Source of the DNA: CAMCFD01 sp965661355
Lineage (GTDB): Bacteria; Pseudomonadota; Alphaproteobacteria; Rickettsiales; UBA1997
Direction of reading: 5' to 3'
NCBI GenBank assembly: GCA_965661355.1
Contig: CBFIDI010000029.1
Span: forward strand, 1 to 16,859
Length of the DNA: 16,859 bases
This document shows positions 1 through 7,469 of this stretch, piece by piece (positions within the stretch are counted from its first letter, which is position 1; each line of letters begins with the position of its first letter). The notes below the pieces were generated by a model that was not told where the DNA came from, searched no databases, and worked only from the letters and a program-made list of their open reading frames with translations. Position numbers and translations under genes: made by a program.

Positions 1-1
1 G

Positions 2-1024
2 TTAGCTGGTTTTGAAAATGAACAAACTTATTCTTTGGCAAAGAGGCTTTGTGGTTATGTTGGTCATTACAGTTGTTTTTTTTCTGATTCAGGCTCGACG
101 GCAATTGAGGTGGCGATGAAAATGGCTTGGCAATATTTTATTAATAAGGGCGAAGTAAAGCGAACAAAATTTGTCTCATTTAAAAATTCTTACCATGGCG
201 ACACAACAGGGGCAATGTCTTTGGCTGATTTGGAAGGTGGAATGCATCAAAAATTTAAGCCGCTTTTGACTAATAATTACTCGGTTAGTTTGCCTAAAGA
301 TGAAAATTCTTTAAATGAATTTGAGGATTTTATTAAAACAAAAAAAGGTGAAATTGCGGCGATTTTTATTGAGCCAATGGTTCAATGTGCTGGTGGCATG
401 AAGTTTTGTGAGGCTGATATTTTGCTCAAAATTTATGAAATTGCCAAAAGAAACGATATTTTGTTTGTTGCTGATGAATGTGCGGTTGGGTTTTATCGTC
501 TTGGTAAGAGATTTGGCGTTGACTTTGCCGATATCAATCCCGACATCATGACTTTGGGCAAGGCGATGACAGGTGGCATGATGACCATGGCAGCAACTTT
601 GGCGAGCGAGGAAATTTATTGCGCATTTTTAGATAAAAATAAAGATACAGCTCTTAACAGCGCTTTAATGCATGGGCCGACTTTTATGGGCAACCCACTA
701 GCGGCGGCGGCGGCAAATGCTTCGCTTGATTTATTCGACAGTGAAGATTATGAAGGCAAGGTTGCGATTATTGAAAATATTTTAAAAGATGAGCTTGGCT
801 CTCTTTCTGGCGCTTTGGGGGTTAATGATGTTAGGGTTAAAGGGGCTTTAGCGGCGGTTGAAACTGATTTTGATTTTGATCGCATGCTTGAGTTGAGGCG
901 AGATTTTGTTGAGATGGGGGTTTTTTTGAGGCCTTTTGCAGGGGTTATTTATTTGATGCCGCCTTTGGTGATTGAAGAAAAAAATCTTAGGGTTTTGACG
1001 GGCGCGATTAAGAGGGTTTTTTGA
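2..1024 (+). CDS. bioA: Adenosylmethionine-8-amino-7-oxononanoate aminotransferase, 3' part (5' end outside window)
   Basis: PLP-dependent class III aminotransferase that converts KAPA to DAPA with S-adenosylmethionine as amino donor, a late step of cytosolic biotin synthesis. The frame is open from base 2, so the TTG at 35 is not a real start. About 340 codons are visible of a usual ~420-430, so roughly 80-90 N-terminal residues are missing to the left. Visible family motifs are FFSDSGS near the start, SYHGDTTG, the Asp-Glu of DECAVGF, the PLP lysine in TLGKAMTGG (codon 560-562), HGPTFMGNP, and RPFAGVIYLMPP near the C-terminus. The usual DE.ATGFGRTGK segment reads DECAVGFYRLGK, an unusual variant. 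No other bio gene follows, so it may end a biotin operon lying to the left. BioA is the best fit; another class III aminotransferase is less likely given HGPTFMGNP and LMPP. Confidence 0.9.
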   Translation, partial: LAGFENEQTYSLAKRLCGYVGHYSCFFSDSGSTAIEVAMKMAWQYFINKGEVKRTKFVSFKNSYHGDTTGAMSLADLEGGMHQKFKPLLTNNYSVSLPKDENSLNEFEDFIKTKKGEIAAIFIEPMVQCAGGMKFCEADILLKIYEIAKRNDILFVADECAVGFYRLGKRFGVDFADINPDIMTLGKAMTGGMMTMAATLASEEIYCAFLDKNKDTALNSALMHGPTFMGNPLAAAAANASLDLFDSEDYEGKVAIIENILKDELGSLSGALGVNDVRVKGALAAVETDFDFDRMLELRRDFVEMGVFLRPFAGVIYLMPPLVIEEKNLRVLTGAIKRVF

Positions 1025-1188
1025 GTGGTTTTTGTTGGTTTTAAGTTTTATTGGGCTTGAGTTTTTTGGCCGAAAATTTGTTAGAAATAAAATAATCTTA
1101 ACGCCGCTATTTAATGGCAGGGTTTTTCGTGGATTAAAAGCGAAAGTCAGTGTAATTAACTTTCTTTAAAGCCTTAGCGTTGACTTGG

Positions 1189-1219
1189 GCTATTATTTTT
1201 TTAGATGATAGCTTTTTTT
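1189..1219 (+). terminator. Candidate intrinsic terminator downstream of bioA
   Basis: GCTATTA (1189-1195) pairs with TGATAGC (1206-1212), seven pairs including one G-U, across a 10-base loop. It is followed directly by seven T residues (1213-1219). The stem is short and lies about 165 bases after the bioA stop, so the call is tentative. Confidence 0.4.
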
Positions 1220-1233
1220 GGGTAATTTATTTG

Positions 1234-1261
1234 TTGACTTTTTGTATTTGTTTATTAAAAT
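1234..1261 (+). promoter_or_regulatory. Candidate sigma70-type promoter upstream of the outer-membrane protein gene
   Basis: TTGACT (1234-1239) and TAAAAT (1256-1261) are separated by 16 bases, each one mismatch from consensus. Transcription would start near 1268, inside or just before the palindrome TAGTAATTACTA (1269-1280), leaving a leader of about 150 bases. A nearer TACAAT at 1386-1391 could give a short leader instead. Confidence 0.45.
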
Positions 1262-1419
1262 GACTCTCTAGTAATTACTATCATCACTGGGAATTATTAG
1301 TTTTAGCATTTTTACCATTAGATTTATTGTCTACTAATATTGCTGTTTACTTATCTTCCTTGTTTTGAAGTAATAACTTTTTCACTACAATCGTTATTAA
1401 TCAAAACTTTACCTAACTT

Positions 1420-2016
1420 ATGAAAAAAATAATTTTATCCTTTGCATTATCTTTAGGGGTTTGCATTTCTAGTTCTTACGCTAAAACCGAAGGTCCTTCA
1501 ATTGGTTTTGACTTTATTAAAGCTGAAGTCGAGCATAATTACACCGGACTTCTTTCTGGTCATGATTCTTTTGATGATTCTTCTTCAACTATTGGTGTTA
1601 ATTTTAAATATGCTTACAATCTTGACAGAATGTTCATTTCGCCAAGTGTTTTTTACGAGGCAATAAGCACCGAATCTATCGATCAAGACAATGACAATGT
1701 CAAGATTGATGGAAGGGCTGGTGCTAAAGTTGATTTGGGATATGACATTTCGGATAAATTCTCGGCTTATGTTACAGCGGGTCTTGCTGCGGTTAGTTAC
1801 GAAGTGAATTGGCTTGGTGGCTATGTTGACGGTAATGAAGTTGGTGCTATTTACGGGGCTGGTCTTAATTATCGGGTTCAAGAAAATATTGGACTTAGCA
1901 TTGAGTACAATATGCAAAATTTAGAACTTGAAACTCCAGATTCTGCATTTGGCGGAGATTCTTTTGCTGACACCGATATTTCTACTATTAAAGTTGGTGT
2001 ATCTTACCTATTTTAA
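1420..2016 (+). CDS. Small secreted outer-membrane beta-barrel protein
   Basis: 198-residue protein with a clear Sec signal peptide: MKK, a hydrophobic stretch at 4-18, and probable cleavage after SYA (residue 21). The mature part of about 177 residues shows alternating hydrophobic/polar beta-strand patterns (for example VGVNFKYAYNL, AGAKVDLGYDI, YVTAGLAAVSYEV, GAGLNYRV, IGLSIEYNMQNLEL) and ends in TIKVGVSYLF. A terminal aromatic residue is the usual BAM-recognised signature. Size fits an eight-stranded OmpA-N/Opa/Omp25-like barrel, with acidic segments such as DQDNDN as likely surface loops. The role is probably surface or adhesin-like, but no specific function can be assigned. No good Shine-Dalgarno precedes the ATG, which is chosen because the signal peptide begins there. 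The gene is convergent with glmM, 29 bases away. Confidence 0.8.
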   Translation: MKKIILSFALSLGVCISSSYAKTEGPSIGFDFIKAEVEHNYTGLLSGHDSFDDSSSTIGVNFKYAYNLDRMFISPSVFYEAISTESIDQDNDNVKIDGRAGAKVDLGYDISDKFSAYVTAGLAAVSYEVNWLGGYVDGNEVGAIYGAGLNYRVQENIGLSIEYNMQNLELETPDSAFGGDSFADTDISTIKVGVSYLF

Positions 2017-2045
2017 TAGAATATCAAACTTTCTTAGCCTTTGAA

Positions 2046-3407
2046 TTAGTTGTTTTTAATAAATTCAACTATTTCATTGGCTAATTTTTCTACCTCTTCT
2101 TTGTTTTCTCCTTCGACCATTACCCTTATTAAATTTTCGGTTCCTGATTTTCTGACAAAAATGCGACAATTTTTATTGCTTATTTCAGCTTGTTTTTTTG
2201 CAATAAAATTGCTTATTTTGCTGTTTTGTAAAGGGTTTTCGTTGCGATTTTCAAATTTGATATTTTTTAAAACTTGCGCAAATGGTTGATAAAGGTTAAA
2301 TAAGTTGCTGGTTTTTATGGCTGGGTTCTTTTCTTTTTTAGTAACTAAAAGCGATAAAATTTGCAAGGCGGCAACAAGACCGTCACCAGTTGATGAAAAA
2401 TCGCTTAATACAATGTGCCCAGATTGTTCGCCGCCAAAATTAAATCCACCTTTTTTGATTTCTTCTAAAACATAGCGGTCGCCAACGCCAACTCGGCGGG
2501 TCATTATTCCCATGTAGCTTAAATGTTTTTCAAGGGCTAAATTTGACATTTGAGTGATAACCACAGTATCTTTTTTTAACTTACCTTCGTCATGAAGCTT
2601 TTCTGCAATTAAGGCAATTAACATGTCGCCATCTACTTCTTGGCCAAGTTCATCAACAATTAAAAGGCGGTCAGCATCGCCGTCAAGTGCAATTCCGATG
2701 TCGGCTTGGTGTTCGATTACTGATTTTTTGAGTGCTTCGGGCTTGGTCGAGCCGCAATCTTGGTTAATATTAAATCCATTTGGCGAGGTTCCGATCGAAA
2801 TTACTTCGGCTCCAAGCTCCCAAAGAATTGTTGGTGCAATTGAATAGCTGGCACCGTTAGCGCAATCAACTACAATTTTTAAGCCAGTTAATGTTTTGTC
2901 TTTTGGAAAAGAATTTTTTACAAACTCAACATAACGCTCTTTGCCTTCGTCTAAACGCTTAACGCGTCCTAAATTTTGTGGATCAGCAAGGAATTTTCCG
3001 CAGTCTTGGTCGATTAATTTTTCAATTTCTAGCTCGGTTTCATCACTTAATTTATTGCCATTTTGATCGAAAATTTTTATTCCATTGTCAAAATAGGGGT
3101 TGTGCGATGCAGAAATCATGATGCCAATATCGGCGCGCAAAGATTTTGTTAACATTGAAACGGCCGGCGTAGGTATTGGGCCCAGCAAAAAAACATCGGT
3201 GCCAACAGAAGAAAACCCGGCAGTTAAAGCGGGTTCTACCATGTAGCCAGAAAGGCGAGTATCTTTGCCAATTACAACGCGGTGGCGATGATTGCCACTA
3301 ATAAATTTTGCGCCAACTGCCATGCCAACTTTAAGTGCTATTTGTGCTGTCATTGGAAATTTATTGGTCGCGCCCCTAATTCCATCTGTTCCAAAATATT
3401 TTTTCAT
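2046..3407 (-). CDS. glmM: Phosphoglucosamine mutase
   Basis: Interconverts glucosamine-6-phosphate and glucosamine-1-phosphate, feeding UDP-GlcNAc for peptidoglycan and lipid A. The length of 453 residues is normal for the family. Motifs in order: YFGTDGIRG at the N-terminus; the catalytic phosphoserine loop SASHNP (Ser101); the Mg-binding loop DGDADR (242-247); the sugar-recognition loop GEQSGH (326-331); and the C-terminal phosphate-binding loop RKSGTEN (419-425). All key residues are present, so it should be active. It starts 18 bases after the alaS stop on the same strand, which implies co-transcription. GEQSG and overall length favour GlmM over a phosphomannomutase or phosphoglucomutase. 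Retention implies the cell still makes amino-sugar envelope precursors. Confidence 0.96.
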   Translation of the reverse strand: MKKYFGTDGIRGATNKFPMTAQIALKVGMAVGAKFISGNHRHRVVIGKDTRLSGYMVEPALTAGFSSVGTDVFLLGPIPTPAVSMLTKSLRADIGIMISASHNPYFDNGIKIFDQNGNKLSDETELEIEKLIDQDCGKFLADPQNLGRVKRLDEGKERYVEFVKNSFPKDKTLTGLKIVVDCANGASYSIAPTILWELGAEVISIGTSPNGFNINQDCGSTKPEALKKSVIEHQADIGIALDGDADRLLIVDELGQEVDGDMLIALIAEKLHDEGKLKKDTVVITQMSNLALEKHLSYMGIMTRRVGVGDRYVLEEIKKGGFNFGGEQSGHIVLSDFSSTGDGLVAALQILSLLVTKKEKNPAIKTSNLFNLYQPFAQVLKNIKFENRNENPLQNSKISNFIAKKQAEISNKNCRIFVRKSGTENLIRVMVEGENKEEVEKLANEIVEFIKNN

Positions 3408-3425
3408 TTTATTGAAGTTTTCTTC

Positions 3426-5459
3426 TTAATTTTTGATTAATTCTTTAATTTTTGCAATAGCATTTTCAACTCCTCTTTTGTTGTTGCCTCCTGTCATTGC
3501 CATGTCTTTTTTTCCGCCACCTCCTTTTGCTCCGATGAAATTCGCAACTTCTTTAATTAAGATATTCGCATCGAATTTCTCAGTTAAATCTTGAGAAATA
3601 TTAATTAAGGCTGAAATTTTGTCTTGATTTGAGGCAAAAAGTAAGAAAATTACTGAATTTTTATGTTTATTTTTTAATGTATTGGATATTTCGCGTAAAT
3701 CATTTGCTTCAATATTCTCAAAATGATGAAATATGAAGTTTGTTCCTGAAATTTCTTCGCTTGAAATTTTGTCAAGATTTGCAATTAGGTTTTTCTTTCT
3801 TAAATTTTGCAATTCTTTGTTTAATTTTTTAATTTCTTGATCTTTGTTTTGTGAATAATTAGCAGCTTTTGCAATTTTTTCGTTAATTTCTTCAAGGTTA
3901 AAATTGTCTTTTAATTCTTTTAAATCAAGGCTTTCAAAGAAATAACCATTTTGATCTGAAATAATGCCTCTAGAGGCATTATTTGAAAAAGCTATGTCAA
4001 TTTGAGAATTAAGATCTTTAATTTTTTGCAATTTCTCTTCATTTTCTTTGTAAATTTTTTCAAGCTTAGTTAATAAAAATTCTTTTGCTGCCTCACCAGT
4101 CCTTGCTTCAATTCTTCTTATTCCGGAAGCGATTGATTTTTCGTAAATTATTTTGAAAATCTCTATTTCGTTACTATTCTTAACATGGGTGCCGCCACAA
4201 AGCTCAACAGAAAAGGGTGAACCATCTTGATTTTTGCCAAATGTTACCACCCGAACCCAAGAATTGTATTTTTCGCCAAACAATGCTTCGGCACCACTTT
4301 CTTTGGCTTTTTCAAGCTCCATCATCTCTGTTTTTGAATCTGAGGCCTGTTTAATGTAAAAATTAACTAAATTCTCAACTTCTTTTATTTCTTTTTCTTC
4401 AAGGGCACGATTAAAATTAAAATCAAAGGTGAAATAATTTGAATCAACATTTGACCCTTTTTGCGAAATTGAATTTCCTAAAACTAATTTTAATGCTTTG
4501 TGCATTAAGTGAGTTGCGCTGTGGTTTCTGGCTATTTTAAGGCGATTTTCTCGGTTGATTTTTGCTGTCACTTCTTCGCCTGATTTAAAAGAGCCTGAAA
4601 AGTTTTTGACTTTGTGTAAAAATAAATCTCCCGTTTTGGTTGTGATTTTAATTTGTATTTTTCCAGAATTATTTTCTAAAGTTCCTTCATCGCCTTTTTG
4701 ACCACCCGAAGTTGCGTAAAATGGAGTTTCTTGAAGAATAACCAAAATTTCTTTTTTTTGATCTTCATCATTGATTGAATCTTGTTTTTTGCCATTCACT
4801 AAAAAGGCTAAAATTTTGCTTTTTTCTTCCTCTTGATTGTAACCTAAAAATTTTGTAGCGTCGATTTCATCTTGAAGTTTTAATAAATATTGATTTTCTG
4901 AGGTTTCGCCGCTTCCTTTCCAATTTTTTCTGGCGCGTATTTTTTGTTGTTGCATTTGCTTTTCAAACTCGTCTAAATCAATTGTAATATTTTTTTCTTT
5001 ACAAATATCTTGAGTTAAATCAAGAGGAAATCCGTAAGTGTCATAGAGCTTGAAGGCAGATTCTCCGCTTAGAATATTCTTGTCTTGTAAATTTTCAATT
5101 TCTTCATCTAAAATTTTTAAGCCTTTGCCCAGTGTTTTTCTGAATTGGTTTTCTTCATTTTTTAAAGTTTCAATAATTAAATCGCGCGCACGAGAAAGTT
5201 CGGAAAAAGCGCTGCCCATTTCCGCAATCAAAGAATCGACAAATTTAAACATCGAAGATTCTTGGGCGCCCAATTTGTGAAGTTGGCGCATTGATCTTCT
5301 CATAATTCGGCGCAAAACATAGCCCCGACCCTCATTTGAAGGTAAAACACCATCAGCAATTAAAAAGCAAGACGACCTAAGATGGTCGGCAATTATTTTG
5401 TATTCTGTTTTCATAAAGTTTTTAGTTTTTATGTATTTTAGTTTTATTTCTTTTTGCAT
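3426..5459 (-). CDS. alaS: Alanyl-tRNA synthetase lacking the catalytic core (tRNA recognition, editing and C-Ala domains only)
   Basis: 677 residues against about 875 in a full AlaRS. The class II aminoacylation core with motifs 1-3 is absent: homology begins near residue 18 (YKIIADHLRSS). Present are PSNEGRGYVLRR, with Asn42 matching E. coli Asn303, and KLYDTYGFP, with Asp140 matching Asp400, the two residues that read the G3:U70 pair. SGGQKGDEG follows at 251-259. The editing site is complete (HSATH at 313-317, CGGTH at 421-425). A coiled coil spans about 465-560, and C-Ala has the glycine loop at 646-658. Either ATG 5459 or ATG 5414 could be the start; neither has a Shine-Dalgarno, and homology fits 5414 better. 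rnj ends 93 bases upstream, so the missing core is not adjacent. It could be the second subunit of a split AlaRS, a relic, or a contig error. Intact conserved motifs argue for function. The E. coli residue numbers are from memory. Confidence 0.9.
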   Translation of the reverse strand: MQKEIKLKYIKTKNFMKTEYKIIADHLRSSCFLIADGVLPSNEGRGYVLRRIMRRSMRQLHKLGAQESSMFKFVDSLIAEMGSAFSELSRARDLIIETLKNEENQFRKTLGKGLKILDEEIENLQDKNILSGESAFKLYDTYGFPLDLTQDICKEKNITIDLDEFEKQMQQQKIRARKNWKGSGETSENQYLLKLQDEIDATKFLGYNQEEEKSKILAFLVNGKKQDSINDEDQKKEILVILQETPFYATSGGQKGDEGTLENNSGKIQIKITTKTGDLFLHKVKNFSGSFKSGEEVTAKINRENRLKIARNHSATHLMHKALKLVLGNSISQKGSNVDSNYFTFDFNFNRALEEKEIKEVENLVNFYIKQASDSKTEMMELEKAKESGAEALFGEKYNSWVRVVTFGKNQDGSPFSVELCGGTHVKNSNEIEIFKIIYEKSIASGIRRIEARTGEAAKEFLLTKLEKIYKENEEKLQKIKDLNSQIDIAFSNNASRGIISDQNGYFFESLDLKELKDNFNLEEINEKIAKAANYSQNKDQEIKKLNKELQNLRKKNLIANLDKISSEEISGTNFIFHHFENIEANDLREISNTLKNKHKNSVIFLLFASNQDKISALINISQDLTEKFDANILIKEVANFIGAKGGGGKKDMAMTGGNNKRGVENAIAKIKELIKN

Positions 5460-5489
5460 GCAGGGGGATTTGATTTTAAGCGCCCTGCA
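5459..5489 (-). promoter_or_regulatory. GC-rich stem-loop abutting the truncated alaS start
   Basis: On the minus strand TGCAGGG (5489-5483) can pair with CCCTGCA (5465-5459), seven pairs with a 17-base loop. The last base of the stem is the A of the ATG at 5459. It has no T tract, so it is not a standard terminator. It could hide the upstream ATG, making the ATG at 5414 the working start, or form a processing site between rnj and alaS. Confidence 0.4.
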
Positions 5490-5552
5490 ATGTAATGGTT
5501 GAATATTTTTGCTAAATTCTTTGGTGTAAAATAGTTGCGCCCCAGATGTAAA

Positions 5553-7301
5553 TTAAATTAAATGAATCATGACTTCTAAGGCCGGTCTTTTGCCCATGAT
5601 TTCATCAAAAGCTTTAAGCAATTTTGATCGCATATTTCTTTCAATGTCTTTCATAACTTTTGTTTCCTTTAGTTTTTGGTTGCTTTTTTTCTTTTTCAAG
5701 AATTTAAACCCGCCTTCCTTAAGGCCTAAAGCCTTGGCTTTGTCTTTTAAAATGAATTTAATTTCGTCTTGAATAAAATTACTTGCATCTTGGTCTGACA
5801 AAATATCGTAAGAGCCAACGCAAACTATTTTTGGCTTGGTCAAAAGTTCTAATTCATCATTAACCGCAATTGAAATATTGACAATTCCGCTTTCTTGAAG
5901 CTTTCTTCTTTCGGTTATTATTGGCGAGTTTAAGTTTATTAAATTGTGACCATCAACGCCAAAATATCCCGATTTAACAAAGCCAATTTGATGATTTTCG
6001 TCTATTTTTTTCGAAATTCTAACCGCTAAACCATTTTCAATGTGGATTGATTTTTTGGTGCCAGATTGTTCTGCTAACTCGCAATGAGCCTTGGTGTGTA
6101 CAAATTCGCCATGAACCGGAATTGCAATTGTTGGCCTTGCCAGTGCGTACATTTCTTGCAATTCATCGCGAGAAGGGTGGCCAGAAACATGAACAAAATG
6201 ATCTTTTTCAGTCATGACATCAATATTTTGCTTGGCCAAAGAATCAAACAAAGCGAAAATTTTCTTTTCATTGCCTGGGATAATTTTTGATGAAAAAATC
6301 ATCAAATCGCCTTTTCTAAACTTTATTGTCGGGTGACGATGTTCGGCAATTTTTCTGGCCGCCGCTTTTTCTTCGCCTTGACAACCTGTGCACATTACTA
6401 AAATTTCATTTTTTGAATAAAATTTTGCTTCGCGATCAGAAATAAAGTTTGATTCGTCGGCAAAATCATCAATAAAATATCCGCTTTTTCTAGCAACTTC
6501 ATGAATTCTGTTAAGTGACCAACCGGCCAAAACAACTTTTCTACCAACCGCTTTGGCAATTTTTGCAATAGTGTGAACCCTTGCAATATTTGAAGCAAAA
6601 GTTGCTACGCCAACATAACCTTTTCTGCCCTCAATTAGCAATTTCAAAGATTCGTAAAGTTCGCCCTCGCTTCGCGAATGGCCTTCGCTTAAAACATTGG
6701 TTGAATCGCAAATTATTGCGTCAATTTCACCTTTGTCACCATATTCTCTAATTTTGTCTTTTTCAGAAATTTCGCCAACAACCGGATTTGGGTCAAATTT
6801 CCAGTCCCCGGTATGAAGAACATTGGCTTTATGGGTCCTAATCATTAAGGCCTTCATTTCCGGAACCGAGTGCGTAAGGCCGATAAATTCTAGGTCGAAG
6901 GGGCCGAGCTTAAGATTTTTTTCGCCCGAAATAATTTTAATATTAGTTGATTTGTCTAATTTGTATTCTGAAAGCTTAGATTTTAAGAAATTCGCACCTA
7001 AAGTTGTGGCGTAAATAGTTGCACCTAGATCTTGAATTAAATATTGAATTGCACCAAGATGATCTTCGTGAATATGCGTCAGAACAATACCTAAAAGATC
7101 TTTGCGCTGGCTTTTGATGAATGAGATATCGGGTGTCATCATTTGAATTCCAGGTACATTGTCAGCAAACCCGACACCGCAATCAATCATTAGCCATTTG
7201 CCATCAAGCTGGTAAAGATTTAGATTCATTCCAATTTCGTTGGCTCCGCCAAGTGGCAAGAAAAATAGGTCGTTTTTGTATTTTTTTAAATTTAAGTCCA
7301 T
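5553..7301 (-). CDS. rnj: Ribonuclease J (metallo-beta-lactamase/beta-CASP exo/endoribonuclease)
   Basis: Zinc-dependent RNase acting in cytosolic mRNA decay and rRNA/5'-end maturation. It has 582 residues, slightly longer than the usual ~555. Motifs: LPLGGANEIGMN near residue 15; the metal-binding HIHEDH (76-81); GLTHSVPE (His144); HTGDWKFD (His163, Asp166); the beta-CASP region with CDSTNV (188-193); HVSGHPSRDE (371-380); and PVHGEF (395-400). The C-terminal ~150 residues match the RNase J-specific extension, with a lysine-rich patch (FKFLKKKKSNQK). The ATG at 7301 fits the family N-terminus. coaX lies immediately upstream on the same strand, a pairing common in Alphaproteobacteria. The truncated alaS follows after 93 bases. 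Confidence 0.95.
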   Translation of the reverse strand: MDLNLKKYKNDLFFLPLGGANEIGMNLNLYQLDGKWLMIDCGVGFADNVPGIQMMTPDISFIKSQRKDLLGIVLTHIHEDHLGAIQYLIQDLGATIYATTLGANFLKSKLSEYKLDKSTNIKIISGEKNLKLGPFDLEFIGLTHSVPEMKALMIRTHKANVLHTGDWKFDPNPVVGEISEKDKIREYGDKGEIDAIICDSTNVLSEGHSRSEGELYESLKLLIEGRKGYVGVATFASNIARVHTIAKIAKAVGRKVVLAGWSLNRIHEVARKSGYFIDDFADESNFISDREAKFYSKNEILVMCTGCQGEEKAAARKIAEHRHPTIKFRKGDLMIFSSKIIPGNEKKIFALFDSLAKQNIDVMTEKDHFVHVSGHPSRDELQEMYALARPTIAIPVHGEFVHTKAHCELAEQSGTKKSIHIENGLAVRISKKIDENHQIGFVKSGYFGVDGHNLINLNSPIITERRKLQESGIVNISIAVNDELELLTKPKIVCVGSYDILSDQDASNFIQDEIKFILKDKAKALGLKEGGFKFLKKKKSNQKLKETKVMKDIERNMRSKLLKAFDEIMGKRPALEVMIHLI

Positions 7302-7469
7302 TTTATTATTTTTGTAATGAGTTTTAGATTTTTTGCATTTTAATTTTTAAGCTCAGTTCATAAAAAAAGTTTAAGATAAATAATTTCTTAATTATGTCTA
7401 AAATCTTTTAGGTTTAAAGTTGTCAAAAATTAAATTTTGCGTTAAGCAATAATTGCTTTTAAAAATTCA

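Larger units (their letters stand above)
1025..1419. other. Intergenic region with candidate terminator and promoter
   Basis: 395 bases between bioA and the outer-membrane protein gene. No credible coding frame or tRNA was seen. It holds a weak terminator-like hairpin (1189-1219), a good promoter-like pair (1234-1261), a perfect 12-bp palindrome TAGTAATTACTA (1269-1280) directly after the -10 box, and a second possible -10 (TACAAT, 1386-1391) close to the downstream start codon. Confidence 0.6.

Noticed and set aside
35..1024. TTG at 35 as the start of the first gene.
   Set aside because: The frame is open to the window edge, and homology to BioA continues upstream of this codon, so it is internal.
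1585..1917. Minus-strand frame of 110 codons opposite the outer-membrane protein gene.
   Set aside because: No family resemblance, no start context, and it lies fully inside a convincing signal-peptide barrel gene.
5460..5552. Translated spacer upstream of alaS (FTSGAQLFYTKEF...RA) slightly resembles the AlaRS motif 1 region (FTNAGM..F...F...RA).
   Set aside because: Only about five or six of 32 positions agree in a by-eye alignment from memory. It would need a deletion of about 200 residues directly after it and a missing N-terminus. Treated as chance unless an alignment shows otherwise.
7444..7458. Hairpin AAGCAA-TAA-TTGCTT after coaX as a terminator.
   Set aside because: Only six pairs and no T run on the minus strand; at most a weak pause.
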